A stretch of 22,976 bases of DNA from Candidatus Woesearchaeota archaeon (GCA_030590605.1 JAUUYB010000003.1:1-22976), one strand, 5' to 3'; positions 1 to 8,866 are shown, counted from the first letter of the stretch. Numbers and translations: made by a program. The notes: generated by a model not told the origin, from the letters alone.

Positions 1-501
1 AAATTGACCGGAGTGAACATACATGATTCAGGTTGTTCTCTGAAGGCATATAAATCAGAATCATTGAAAGGGATCCAGCTCTACGGAGAGATGCACCGTT
101 TCATCCCTGCACTCTGTTCATTCAGGGGTGCGAATGTAGGGGAGATAAGGGTTAACCATCGCGCAAGAAGACATGGAAACACAAAATACGGTTTGAGGAG
201 GCTGATCAACGGATTCCTCGATCTTATGTATGTGACTTTTTGGGGAAGTTATTCGACTAAGCCTTTGCATTTCCTGGGTCTCCTTGGGATGATACAGTAC
301 TTTTTTTCAGGGATCATACTTATTGAGCAGATCATAAAAGCATTCATAGTGAAACGTCTGACTGTCGGACCGCTGCTTCTGCTTGCGGTCCTGTTCCTGA
401 TAACTGGGACATTGTTTATCACATTCGGTTTCCTTCTCGAGATCCTGATACGTACTTATTACATGAAATCAGACCAGAAACCATACACCATAAGGGAATA
501 A
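1..501 (+). CDS. GT2 polyprenyl-phosphate glycosyltransferase, C-terminal part (5' truncated by window)
   Basis: The reading frame is open from base 1, so only the last 166 residues are seen. The fragment begins just upstream of the DSGCSLKAY segment, continues with YGEMHRFIPAL, and then has a basic RRHGNTKYG stretch. These are hallmarks of dolichol/undecaprenyl-phosphate sugar transferases of the DPM1/GtrB type in GT family 2. Two hydrophobic segments follow (about residues 92-112 and 120-146), matching the C-terminal membrane hairpin of GtrB-like enzymes. Such enzymes load a sugar from a nucleotide donor onto a lipid phosphate at the inner face of the membrane. The next gene starts 2 bp after the stop, so this is the upstream part of the operon. 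The catalytic DxD region lies outside the window, and the sugar cannot be named. Confidence 0.85.
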   Translation, partial: KLTGVNIHDSGCSLKAYKSESLKGIQLYGEMHRFIPALCSFRGANVGEIRVNHRARRHGNTKYGLRRLINGFLDLMYVTFWGSYSTKPLHFLGLLGMIQYFFSGIILIEQIIKAFIVKRLTVGPLLLLAVLFLITGTLFITFGFLLEILIRTYYMKSDQKPYTIRE

Positions 502-503
502 TC

Positions 504-2414
504 ATGTGCGGAATATGCGGATTTACCTGGGACGATGCGTCGCTATTGAAACGTATGATGGCAAGGCTCGCTCACAGGGGACCTGATGACAGCGGGAAGT
601 TCACGTTTGGAGACATCTCTCTTGGGCATCAGAGGCTTTCGATCATAGACTTGTCTCCTAAAGGGAGACAGCCTATGACCAATGAGGACGGGACTGTATG
701 GCTGTCGTACAACGGTGAGATATATAATTACAAGGAATTACGAAAGGACCTGATAAACAAAGGTCACGTTTTCTCGAGCGATTCTGATACAGAAGTGATT
801 GTCCATGGATATGAGGAGTATGGTATTGGGATATTATCGAAGCTGAACGGATTCTTTGGACTTGCGATTTGGGATGCTGTAAAGAAGAGGCTTGTACTCG
901 CGAGAGATAGGCTCGGCATAAAACCGATCTATTACCATGTCAGGACAGACGGTGAGATCATTTTCGCTTCAGAGATAAAAGCGATCTTAGAATCCCCTAT
1001 CAAGAGGTCTGTTGACGTCAGGGCACTGCATGATTTTCTGTCGTTCAGATGTGTGTCGATCGAGAACACCATGTTCGATAGGATCAGGAAGCTCATGCCA
1101 GGTCATTTCCTTGTCAAAGACAAGGACGGGATAAAGGTCACCAAGTATTGGGATGTATCGATGGACCCAGGACCAGATATGTCTGAACGCCACCATGCTG
1201 ATACTCTCCGTAAATCTCTTGAGAAGAGCGTGCATATGAGGTTGATGAGCGATGTACCGATCGGTGCGTATCTGTCAGGCGGGATTGACTCAGGTACTGT
1301 AGTCGGCCTCATGGACCAGGCTATGGATGAAGAGGTCAAGACTTTCTCTGTGGGTTTCGGTCTGGATGAACATGAGGACGAGTTGAGGAAAGCCAGGCTC
1401 ATCGCTGACCATTTCAGCACTGATCATCAGGAGATAATAGTTGACCCAAATACTGTGAAGACCCTTCCGAAGATCGTCTGGCATCTTGATGAGCCTATGT
1501 CTGATCCTACCTGCATCCCTACATATCTTCTCTCTGAGCAGGCGAAGAAGAAATGCACTGTCATCCTGACCGGAGAGGGGGCAGATGAGCAGCTGGCAGG
1601 ATATTCACAGTACAAGATGATGCTTCTGCATCAGAAGTATGCTAGGATTTTCCCGAGGATCCTTAGGAAAGCAGGCGCTTCAACTGCAAGACTTATGCCT
1701 GAGAACATGCTGAATTCAGTATTCAAATATGCGGGCGCTCTGGGAGAAAAAGGGTTGGACAGGTTTCAGGAATTCGCAGGGACCGATGATTACGGGAAGC
1801 AGTACCTGAGCCTGGTATCCATCTTTAATGAATATGAGAAGAAGGAACTATTCACTGATTTCGCTGAAAGAAGGGCACGTCATATAGATATCCATGGCAG
1901 GCTTGGCTCTTTCTTTCATGGAAAGAGAGAGTTGTTGAACAGTCTGCTGCATCTGGAGACAAAGACATTGCTGGCAGAGAACCTGCTGATGAAAGTCGAC
2001 AAGAACACGATGGCGTTCGGGATCGAGGCGAGAGTGCCGTTCCTTGATCATAATGTAGTGGAGAACAGCTTCAGGATCCCTCAAAGACTCAAGCTAAATG
2101 GGATGACTGAAAAATATATACTCAGGAAGGCGATGGCTGATCTCCTGCCGAAGGAGACCCTTGAGGCGAAGAAGGAAAGGTTCTTTGTTCCTATAGATAC
2201 CTGGATGAAAGGGGAGATGATGGACGTTGCCAAACAATTGCTGTCTCAGGAGAGAAATGAGTTGATGGGGCTGTTCAAGCAGCGTTACATAGAAAATGCT
2301 TTCAGAAACTATAAAAAGTCGAGTTTATTTTATGCACGACAGCTCTGGAGCCTGATGAGTTTCTCTATCTGGCATAAGACTTTTATTGAACAGGATAAGA
2401 AAGTATTAAGGTGA
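504..2414 (+). CDS. asnB: Asparagine synthase-type glutamine amidotransferase (first copy)
   Basis: This is a full-length 636-residue AsnB family protein. The N-terminal class II glutaminase starts MCGICGF, with Cys2 as the expected nucleophile, and has HQRLSIIDL, YNGEIYN and SDTEVIVHGYEEYG motifs and RDRLGIKPIYY. The C-terminal ATP-pyrophosphatase domain has the PP-loop SGGIDS (258-263) and GEGADE (357-362). The family makes asparagine from aspartate, ATP and glutamine. In polysaccharide loci, AsnB homologues are also proposed to amidate carboxyl groups of sugar acids. This copy sits inside a glycan operon, 2 bp behind a GT2 gene and 3 bp ahead of the CysQ-like gene, and a second AsnB lies 4.7 kb downstream. 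A sugar-amidating role is therefore possible but inferred. All recognisable catalytic motifs are intact. Confidence 0.9.
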   Translation: MCGICGFTWDDASLLKRMMARLAHRGPDDSGKFTFGDISLGHQRLSIIDLSPKGRQPMTNEDGTVWLSYNGEIYNYKELRKDLINKGHVFSSDSDTEVIVHGYEEYGIGILSKLNGFFGLAIWDAVKKRLVLARDRLGIKPIYYHVRTDGEIIFASEIKAILESPIKRSVDVRALHDFLSFRCVSIENTMFDRIRKLMPGHFLVKDKDGIKVTKYWDVSMDPGPDMSERHHADTLRKSLEKSVHMRLMSDVPIGAYLSGGIDSGTVVGLMDQAMDEEVKTFSVGFGLDEHEDELRKARLIADHFSTDHQEIIVDPNTVKTLPKIVWHLDEPMSDPTCIPTYLLSEQAKKKCTVILTGEGADEQLAGYSQYKMMLLHQKYARIFPRILRKAGASTARLMPENMLNSVFKYAGALGEKGLDRFQEFAGTDDYGKQYLSLVSIFNEYEKKELFTDFAERRARHIDIHGRLGSFFHGKRELLNSLLHLETKTLLAENLLMKVDKNTMAFGIEARVPFLDHNVVENSFRIPQRLKLNGMTEKYILRKAMADLLPKETLEAKKERFFVPIDTWMKGEMMDVAKQLLSQERNELMGLFKQRYIENAFRNYKKSSLFYARQLWSLMSFSIWHKTFIEQDKKVLR

Positions 2415-2417
2415 AAT

Positions 2418-3200
2418 ATGATTGACGAAATTATTGGGATTGTGAGGGAAGCTGGAAAGCGGACCATGGAGATCTATGAGAAGGATTTCTCTGTTAAGGA
2501 AAAAGAGGATAAGTCCCCTGTCACAGAGGCCGATCTTGCTTCAGAAAAGATCCTGATTGCTGGCCTGAAATCATTCGGTTTCGGGATATGTTCAGAAGAG
2601 GATGGGGTGAGTGGATCAGGAGATAAGATGTGGGTGATCGATCCTCTTGACGGAACAATGGATTTCATACAGAAGACCGGAGAGTTCTCTATTATGGTGG
2701 GATTATTGGAAAACGGAAAACCGATCATGGGGATTGTTTATGCTCCTGCGATAGACCTTCTCTACTATGCAGAAGCAGGCAAGGGAAGTTTTATTGTTGA
2801 GAAGGATAAAGAGCCCCGTAAGATCAATGTATCTGCTATCGATGATGCTTCAAGATTTCGCATGGTCATAAGCAGGAATCATTTCAGGCAAAATGATAAG
2901 GATGTTGCGCTGCGGCTGGGTATAGAGACATTCAAGGGTCTTGGTAGTGTAGGGGTCAAGTATGGTGAGATAGCTAAGGGAGATGCTGAAATCTGTATCT
3001 ATCAGACACAGAAGCTGGGCCTCTGGGACTGCTGTGCTCCTCATGTGATCCTGAAAGAGGCAGGTGGCGAGGTCTTCGGGATGTCTGGGAAAGATCCTAT
3101 ATACGATTTCACTACATTGAAGATGGCTGACGGTTTCATAGGGACAAATGGCACTAACAAGGATGATATCATTCGATCGATAAAGGAGGGGCAAACATGA
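2418..3200 (+). CDS. cysQ: CysQ-like 3'(2'),5'-bisphosphate nucleotidase (inositol monophosphatase superfamily)
   Basis: This 260-residue protein has the Li+-sensitive phosphatase metal motifs: EEDG (60-63), WVIDPLDGTMD (72-82) and a C-terminal LWDCCAPHVILKEAGGEV starting at L202. The length fits CysQ/SuhB (about 245-270). CysQ converts the sulfotransfer by-product PAP to AMP plus phosphate, preventing product inhibition. Inositol or fructose-1,6-bisphosphate phosphatase activity is the alternative in this superfamily. The PAP assignment rests mainly on context: the APS kinase gene starts within its stop codon (ATGA overlap), and a sulfotransferase lies in the same locus. A GGTGA ribosome-binding motif at 2411-2415 overlaps the preceding stop and supports this start. 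Confidence 0.82.
   Translation: MIDEIIGIVREAGKRTMEIYEKDFSVKEKEDKSPVTEADLASEKILIAGLKSFGFGICSEEDGVSGSGDKMWVIDPLDGTMDFIQKTGEFSIMVGLLENGKPIMGIVYAPAIDLLYYAEAGKGSFIVEKDKEPRKINVSAIDDASRFRMVISRNHFRQNDKDVALRLGIETFKGLGSVGVKYGEIAKGDAEICIYQTQKLGLWDCCAPHVILKEAGGEVFGMSGKDPIYDFTTLKMADGFIGTNGTNKDDIIRSIKEGQT
3185..3189 (+). promoter_or_regulatory. Strong Shine-Dalgarno GGAGG for cysC
   Basis: GGAGG lies seven bases before the ATG at 3197, inside the end of the cysQ-like gene. It supports the chosen cysC start, which overlaps the preceding stop as ATGA. Confidence 0.75.
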
Positions 3201-3718
3201 AAGGTTTCGTTTTGTGGTTTACAGGGCTTTCAGGGTCTGGGAAGTCTACAGTAGGAGAACTCGTCAAGGAGAGGCTTATTGAAAAGGGTATCCAGACTGA
3301 GATCCTAGATGGGGATGAGGTCCGTCAGAATCTGACGAGGGATTTAGGATTCTCAAAAGAGGATAGGGATGAGAACATAAGAAGGATAGCTTATGTCGCA
3401 AGTCTGCTTTCAAGGAATAGTGTGGGGGTCATAACTGCATTCATCTCTCCTTATATCAAGATGAGGGATCATGTGAGGGGAATCACTACTAATTTTATTG
3501 AGGTCTATGTGAATGCGCCTCTTGATGTCTGTGAGAAAAGAGATGTCAAGGGTCTTTACAAGAGTGCAAGGGAAGGGAAGATCAAGAATTTTACTGGGAT
3601 ATCGGATCCCTATGAGGTGCCTGTCGATCCGGAGATAATGATCCGGACAGATAAGGAGACACCTGCTGAATCAGCGGAAAAAGTGTTGGCGTACCTAAAA
3701 GAGAAGGAGTTGATATGA
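3197..3718 (+). CDS. cysC: Adenylylsulfate (APS) kinase
   Basis: This 173-residue stand-alone APS kinase converts APS plus ATP to PAPS, the universal sulfate donor. The P-loop is TGLSGSGKST (Walker residues 10-18). The DGDEVR segment that follows the second strand contains the catalytic DGD signature. DRDENIRR, AFISPY and NFTGISDPYE are all typical of CysC and are intact. The length matches the bacterial and archaeal family (about 170-200). The gene overlaps cysQ by four bases and is followed after one base by a second, divergent APS kinase-like gene. No ATP sulfurylase (CysDN or classical Sat) is visible in the window, so the source of APS is open. Confidence 0.93.
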   Translation: MKGFVLWFTGLSGSGKSTVGELVKERLIEKGIQTEILDGDEVRQNLTRDLGFSKEDRDENIRRIAYVASLLSRNSVGVITAFISPYIKMRDHVRGITTNFIEVYVNAPLDVCEKRDVKGLYKSAREGKIKNFTGISDPYEVPVDPEIMIRTDKETPAESAEKVLAYLKEKELI

Positions 3719-3719
3719 T

Positions 3720-4634
3720 ATGGCTAAAAGAGCGATATTTGTAGGAAGATTCTGTCCTTTCCATAAAGGGCACTTGACGATTATGAAGGAAAAGATCAAA
3801 GAAGGAGTCCCTCTCCTTATCTTTGTAAGAGATACCTCGTATGATATATATTCTGCTGAACTTCGTAAGAAGATGATTGAGCAGTCCATGGAGAAGATGG
3901 GTGTGGATTGCAAGGTCATGATCATCGATGATATGGAGAGCATCAATTATGGCAGAGGAGTAGGATATCAGGTCAATGAGATAGAGGTGGATGAAGATAT
4001 CAAGAGTATTTCCGCTACAGATATCCGGCAGAAGATTGACAAAGGTGAGGAATCCTGGAAAGACCTGATGCCGGATGGATCATGGCAGGTTCTTGAGGAA
4101 TATCTTACGAAAAAGGGGACGATCATCTGGTTTACAGGGCTTCCTTTTTCAGGAAAATCGACTATCGCAAACGCTCTTGGGGATAAGTTGAAGAAAAATG
4201 CTATCCTATCCGAAAGATTAGACAGTAATATGTTAAGGGAGATCATCTCAGAAGACCTGGATTTTTCCAAAGAAGGAAGACACAAGAACATCAGGAGGGC
4301 CGCATATCTTGCCAAGCTTCTTGCAAGGAATGGTGCGGTAGTACTGGCTTCATTCATCACACCGTATGAATCCTTGCGTGAGGAGATAAGGGAAGATCTT
4401 TCTAAGGAGTCGAATTTTGTGGAAGTATATGTCAAGGCATCGCTTGATACCTGTAAGAAGAGGGATGATAGAGGTATTTACAAGAGAGCAGCGGAAGGCA
4501 AGATAAAAGATTTTACCGGAGTCTCTGACAGATTTGATGAGCCTAAGGATCCAAAGTTGGTTCTTGATACTGAAAAACTGACTGTCGAGGAATCTATCAA
4601 CAAGTTGATGGAATTTTTTAATGGAAAGAAATGA
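3720..4634 (+). CDS. Fusion: HxGH nucleotidyltransferase domain + APS kinase-like domain
   Basis: This is a 304-residue two-domain protein. Residues 1 to about 130 form an HxGH-type nucleotidyltransferase: GRFCPFHKGH, with HKGH at 15-18, and ISATDIR at 97-103, comparable with the ISxTxxR motif of NMNAT/cytidylyltransferase enzymes. Residues 135-304 resemble APS kinase, with P-loop GLPFSGKST at 140-148, NIRR, ASFITPYE and FTGVSDRFDEP. The usual DGD signature reads DSN here (context ERLDSNMLRE), so this kinase may be altered in activity or substrate. The N-terminal domain is far shorter than ATP sulfurylase but belongs to the same nucleotidyltransferase superfamily. It could supply APS, or the protein could activate another metabolite. 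The tandem position behind cysC suggests duplication followed by fusion. The function of either half is inferred. Confidence 0.8.
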   Translation: MAKRAIFVGRFCPFHKGHLTIMKEKIKEGVPLLIFVRDTSYDIYSAELRKKMIEQSMEKMGVDCKVMIIDDMESINYGRGVGYQVNEIEVDEDIKSISATDIRQKIDKGEESWKDLMPDGSWQVLEEYLTKKGTIIWFTGLPFSGKSTIANALGDKLKKNAILSERLDSNMLREIISEDLDFSKEGRHKNIRRAAYLAKLLARNGAVVLASFITPYESLREEIREDLSKESNFVEVYVKASLDTCKKRDDRGIYKRAAEGKIKDFTGVSDRFDEPKDPKLVLDTEKLTVEESINKLMEFFNGKK

Positions 4635-4641
4635 GAGTAAA

Positions 4642-5871
4642 ATGAAGATATTGTTCATCGCAGAATACTACCACCCTAAGATATTCGGAGGAGGGGAGAT
4701 AAATCTACATCTGATGGCAAAGACTCTTTCCGGTCTGGGAAACGAGGTCCATGTCGCGACATCGTACTTCAAGGGACTGAAGAAGACTGAGATCCATGAA
4801 GGAGTAGTCATCCGGAGGGTGTTGAGGAGTGCAAAGAACGTCGATAATTTGCTGGATAATTTCAAGAGGAGCATAATCTATCCTAGGAGTATCTATGAAG
4901 TCATTCCAGGGATGGTCCTGAAGGAGGGATTCGATGTGATCCACTTTATCGGGTCAGGTGTAAGGTGTGCAAGGATCATCAAGAACAAGACTCTTAAGCA
5001 GGTGTTCACGACAGTGGAAAGTTATCTCTCGATCTGTCCGAAGGGGGATCTTTTGTACAAAGGGATTAGTACATGCACCAAAGACTGCAACTACTCGGTC
5101 TTTTCGAAATGTTTCAGGAGATCGAAAGAGTTAGGTAAGATGAGGAACCGGTTCTACTTGAAGAACATGATAGCTGAGAGATATATTTATGATTTTTTCA
5201 GGAGGATGAGGGACTCACTGAGCTCCACAAATATCATTGCGGTAAGCAAGTTCATCAAGGAGCGGCTTGAATCATTAGGTCTGAGCGCAGAAGTGATCCC
5301 GAACATCATAGAGGTGGATGATTTCGACCTGAAAAAACCCAATAATGCTCGTCCGAAGATACTATATCTAGGTTCATTCACTGCATACAAAGGTGTGATG
5401 ACTTTGATACAGGCTCTTGACGGGATAGCTTGTGATGCAGAATTTTTCGGAGAAGGCACGCTTGGTAAGGAGATGAAGAAAGTGGCTAAGACACTTAAGA
5501 AAGCGAAAGTGTCGATATGCAGACAAGTCCCATACAGTAAGATCCCTGGGCTGTATCAGAAGGCTGACATCGTCGTCTTCCCTTCTGTCTGGCCTGAACC
5601 ATTCGGTAGGATATCTGTCGAGGCCATGGCCAGCGGGACAGCTGTGATAGGTTCTAAGATCGGAGGGATTTCAGATACTATCGCTAAGGGTTGCGGAATC
5701 CTCGTGACTCCTGGAGACGTAAAAGAGCTCCATGATGCGATTGCCAAGCTCATCAAGTCGAAGAAGCTTCGGAATGATATGGGTAAGGAGGGAAAAGCGG
5801 TCGCCAGGAAAAGATACGCCCCTGAAATAGTAGGGAAGAAACTGCTCCGTTATTATGAGAGATGCAAATGA
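4642..5871 (+). CDS. GT4 family glycosyltransferase (first of a pair)
   Basis: This is a 409-residue GT-B glycosyltransferase. The N-terminus MKILFIAEYYHPKIFGGGE is the standard acceptor-domain start with a glycine-rich loop. I chose the ATG at 4642, eight bases after the previous stop; an ATG at 4621 would overlap the upstream gene and add seven non-conserved residues. The donor-site E-x7-E motif is visible in EPFGRISVEAMASGTAVIG. A cysteine-rich stretch (CPKG...CTKDC...SKC) follows ESYLSI, a feature shared with the next gene and seen in a subset of GT4 enzymes. It likely adds one sugar to a lipid-linked glycan at the cytoplasmic face. Donor and linkage cannot be read from sequence. Confidence 0.88.
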   Translation: MKILFIAEYYHPKIFGGGEINLHLMAKTLSGLGNEVHVATSYFKGLKKTEIHEGVVIRRVLRSAKNVDNLLDNFKRSIIYPRSIYEVIPGMVLKEGFDVIHFIGSGVRCARIIKNKTLKQVFTTVESYLSICPKGDLLYKGISTCTKDCNYSVFSKCFRRSKELGKMRNRFYLKNMIAERYIYDFFRRMRDSLSSTNIIAVSKFIKERLESLGLSAEVIPNIIEVDDFDLKKPNNARPKILYLGSFTAYKGVMTLIQALDGIACDAEFFGEGTLGKEMKKVAKTLKKAKVSICRQVPYSKIPGLYQKADIVVFPSVWPEPFGRISVEAMASGTAVIGSKIGGISDTIAKGCGILVTPGDVKELHDAIAKLIKSKKLRNDMGKEGKAVARKRYAPEIVGKKLLRYYERCK

Positions 5872-7076
5872 AGATTGCGATATGCTCTACCTTCCTCGGT
5901 CAAAAGACTTCCGGAGGAGAGATTTCCGCTTTTCACTTAGCGAAGAACCTGTCTGACCACGGCGATGATGTCTTTGTGGTGACATCGAAGATTGACCGTA
6001 AGTTTCCATTCAAGGCGTATAGCATCCCTTTTCTGAGGTTCATCCCGAATATCGCACTCCTTATAGGAAATCCGTTATTCGATGTCTTGATGACCTGGCG
6101 AATGAAGACCCTGTTTAAGAAAGAGCGTCCGGATGTAGTGCATGTCCAGGATGCTTCCTTGCTGATCCCTGCGCTAAGGGCAGCTAAGTCTATCAGATCC
6201 CCTGTCGTGATGACTGTTAGGGACTACCGGTTCACATGTAATCTCTCGACATGTTTAGAGGATAACCGCATCGAGTACCGCTGCAGCAAGAAAGATTATC
6301 ATAGATGCTTGAAGAGGACGTTCGAAGATGTATATGGTAATGGATGGATATGGCCGATCTTTTTCCCGATTTTCTATTGGCAGAGGAACCGTCTTGTAGA
6401 TGCATTCAGACGTGTGAAGAGATATGTGGCTGTCTCAGATTTTATTAAGAAGGAAGTGATCAGATCAGGTATAGACAAAGAAAAAATCAGGACGATCCTT
6501 GTGCAAAAAGAGGATTGGACTCCTGGAGAGGGAAAATATATATTCACTGCAGGCGGGCTGAAGGGGACTAAAGGATTCGATTTCCTCCTCAATTCTTTCA
6601 AGGGTGTCGTGCAGAAGAAACCTGACGCAAAGCTAAGGATTGCAGGCGATGGAAGTGCAAAGGCAAGACTGGTGACATTGACAAAAAGATTTGGGATCGA
6701 AAAAAATGTCGATTTCCTGGGTACATTGAGACGGGAAAAGATAAGAAAGGAGTACGCACAAAGTATCTTCGTAGTGTCGCCGTCCCTTTGGCCTGAACCG
6801 TTATCAAGGATAATATTCGAGGCTTTCTCAAGCAGGAAGACGATTGTGGCGACTGATGTCGGAGGATCTTCTGAGCTCGTGAAGGACGGAAAGACCGGAC
6901 TTCTGGTGAAGCCGGGAGATGAGAAAGCGTTCGCGAATGCGATGATAAGACTGATTGATGATACTTCTCTAAGGAAGAAGATGGCACAGGGAGCACATGA
7001 CCTGATTGAAAGATGTTGCAATGCCGAAGCAAATTATAGATCTCATATGGCGCTCTATGAAGAGGTGATCGGCTGA
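5868..7076 (+). CDS. GT4 family glycosyltransferase (second of a pair)
   Basis: This is a 402-residue GT-B enzyme starting MKIAICSTFLGQKTSGGEIS. The ATG at 5868 forms an ATGA overlap with the previous stop and has GAGAG at 5857-5861 at good spacing, so it is preferred to the ATG at 5862. The donor-binding motif is EPLSRIIFEAFSSRKTIV, followed by TDVGGSSELV. Like its neighbour, it carries a four-cysteine stretch (RFTCNLSTC...YRCSKKDYHRC) after the MTVRDY strand, which suggests the two genes are paralogous. It overlaps the following asnB by one base (TGATG). It most likely extends the same oligosaccharide as the preceding enzyme; specificity is unknown. Confidence 0.87.
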   Translation: MKIAICSTFLGQKTSGGEISAFHLAKNLSDHGDDVFVVTSKIDRKFPFKAYSIPFLRFIPNIALLIGNPLFDVLMTWRMKTLFKKERPDVVHVQDASLLIPALRAAKSIRSPVVMTVRDYRFTCNLSTCLEDNRIEYRCSKKDYHRCLKRTFEDVYGNGWIWPIFFPIFYWQRNRLVDAFRRVKRYVAVSDFIKKEVIRSGIDKEKIRTILVQKEDWTPGEGKYIFTAGGLKGTKGFDFLLNSFKGVVQKKPDAKLRIAGDGSAKARLVTLTKRFGIEKNVDFLGTLRREKIRKEYAQSIFVVSPSLWPEPLSRIIFEAFSSRKTIVATDVGGSSELVKDGKTGLLVKPGDEKAFANAMIRLIDDTSLRKKMAQGAHDLIERCCNAEANYRSHMALYEEVIG

Positions 7077-8866
7077 TGTGCGGTATATGCGGATTCAACT
7101 GGGGAGATGAGGTTCTTGCTAGAAAGATAGCTGAGCTCCTTAAGCATAGGGGGCCGGATGCAGATGGGATCTATAATGATAGGTACGTCTCTCTTGGTCA
7201 CAAGCGGCTTGCGATAATTGACTTGTCGAAGAAAGGCGTCCAGCCGATGAGCAATGAGGATGGAAGTGTATGGATCACATTCAACGGAGAGATATTTAAT
7301 TTCGAGGCTATCCGTGAGGATCTTGAGAGCAAGGGACATAAGTTCAGGTCAAAGAGCGATACAGAGGTCATCGTCCATGGATATGAAGAGTACGGAACAG
7401 ATATTTTACAGAAGTTAAACGGTCAATTTGCATTCTGTATCTATGATAGGGATAAGAGAGAGCTCTTCCTTGCGCGTGACAGGCCGGGGATCAATCCTCT
7501 TTATTATTCGGCAAGGGGAGAGAAATTTATATTTGCTTCCGAGATGAAGGCAGTGATCGCAGCAGGAGTCGATAAAGAGATAGACACTAAGTCCTTGGAG
7601 CATTATATCCTATTTGGTTATACGCCGAAACATAGGACGATTTTCAGGGACGTGAAGAAATTGGATCCAGGATCATATTTGATATATGACCTGAAGAAGA
7701 AAGAGGTTAAGGCTAATAGGAGATACTGGAAAGTAAATGTAAAAGATATGATCACTGATGAGAAGAAAGCGGCGAAGCTCATCCGTTCGACTTTGGAGAG
7801 GTCTGTCAGGCGAAGGATGATTGCGGATGTTCCGGTCGGGGCTTTCTTGTCAGGTGGATTGGACAGTTCCGCAATTGTCGCATTTGCGAGCAGGTTCACG
7901 AGTGACCTGAATACTTTCTCTATCAAGTTCGACAAAGCAGGATTCGATGAATCGAAGTATGCAGAGAAGGTCTCGAAGTTATTCGGCACCAACCATCATT
8001 CTATCACTTTCACGGCAGAGGATGTCAGGAATCTCATCAGTAAGATATCTTATCATTATGATGAACCTTTCGGAGACCATTCTATGATCCCGACATTTCT
8101 CGTGAGCCAGGTAGCGAGGAAGCATGTCAAGGTATCGCTTTCAGGAGATGCGGGCGACGAGCTTTTCGGTGGTTATGATAAGTATAAGAATCTCTTAGCT
8201 CTTCAGAAGGTCAGGTTCTTAGGGACTCTGGGAGGAAAACTTGCAAGTGTGTTTAGACGTCCATTGAAGCTCCATCGATTCCTTCTTCATAGTGCACTGC
8301 CTGTACACCAACAGTTCGCAAGTCTCGATACCTACAAATATATCGAGGATATGGATGAAGATGATTTCAGGTTATTCGATAGTTATGAAGAATATTTCAC
8401 TTTCAAGGATCCGCTCTCAAATGCGATCAACGCAGACTTTCATTCCTACCTGCCTGAAGATATCCTGGTGAAAGTGGACAGGGCATCGCTCGGCAACAGC
8501 TTGGAGTCGAGACCGCCGTTCCTGGATCATGAGATGATACAGCTCGGTCTTAGCATCCACCCGGAATTAAAGATAAAAGACGGTGAGACGAAGTACATCC
8601 TGAAGGAAGCTATGAAAGGTATACTTCCGGATGAGATCATCTTTAGGAAGAAGAAGGGTTTCGAGTCTCCGATAAGGGAGTATTTCAGGAAGGAATTGAA
8701 AGGGCTGGTCCAGGAAAAAGCTATTGATTATGATAAGCATGATCATTTCAAGAAGCTCCCTCTTGAAAGGATATGGAAATCGCATCTTGCAGGAAAGAAA
8801 GATTATTCTCGTATGCTCTGGACAGTCCTTATGTTCAATTTGTGGTGGGATAGGTGGATGGATTAG
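7076..8866 (+). CDS. asnB: Asparagine synthase-type glutamine amidotransferase (second copy)
   Basis: This is a full-length 596-residue AsnB family member. The glutaminase domain begins MCGICGF (Cys2), with YNG-type motif FNGEIFN and SDTEVIVHGYEEYG. The synthetase domain has the PP-loop SGGLDS (259-264), GDAGDE (357-362) and a conserved C-terminal DHEMIQLG/KYILKEAM region. The segment usually RDRxGIKPLYY reads RDRPGINPLYY, with Asn replacing a normally conserved Lys. Start and previous stop share bases (TGATG). It is clearly related to the copy at 504-2414 but is not a recent duplicate, since the synthetase halves differ widely. Two such enzymes in one glycan operon suggest that at least one amidates a sugar acid or other non-aspartate acceptor. 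This is inference; ordinary asparagine synthesis remains possible. Confidence 0.9.
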   Translation: MCGICGFNWGDEVLARKIAELLKHRGPDADGIYNDRYVSLGHKRLAIIDLSKKGVQPMSNEDGSVWITFNGEIFNFEAIREDLESKGHKFRSKSDTEVIVHGYEEYGTDILQKLNGQFAFCIYDRDKRELFLARDRPGINPLYYSARGEKFIFASEMKAVIAAGVDKEIDTKSLEHYILFGYTPKHRTIFRDVKKLDPGSYLIYDLKKKEVKANRRYWKVNVKDMITDEKKAAKLIRSTLERSVRRRMIADVPVGAFLSGGLDSSAIVAFASRFTSDLNTFSIKFDKAGFDESKYAEKVSKLFGTNHHSITFTAEDVRNLISKISYHYDEPFGDHSMIPTFLVSQVARKHVKVSLSGDAGDELFGGYDKYKNLLALQKVRFLGTLGGKLASVFRRPLKLHRFLLHSALPVHQQFASLDTYKYIEDMDEDDFRLFDSYEEYFTFKDPLSNAINADFHSYLPEDILVKVDRASLGNSLESRPPFLDHEMIQLGLSIHPELKIKDGETKYILKEAMKGILPDEIIFRKKKGFESPIREYFRKELKGLVQEKAIDYDKHDHFKKLPLERIWKSHLAGKKDYSRMLWTVLMFNLWWDRWMD

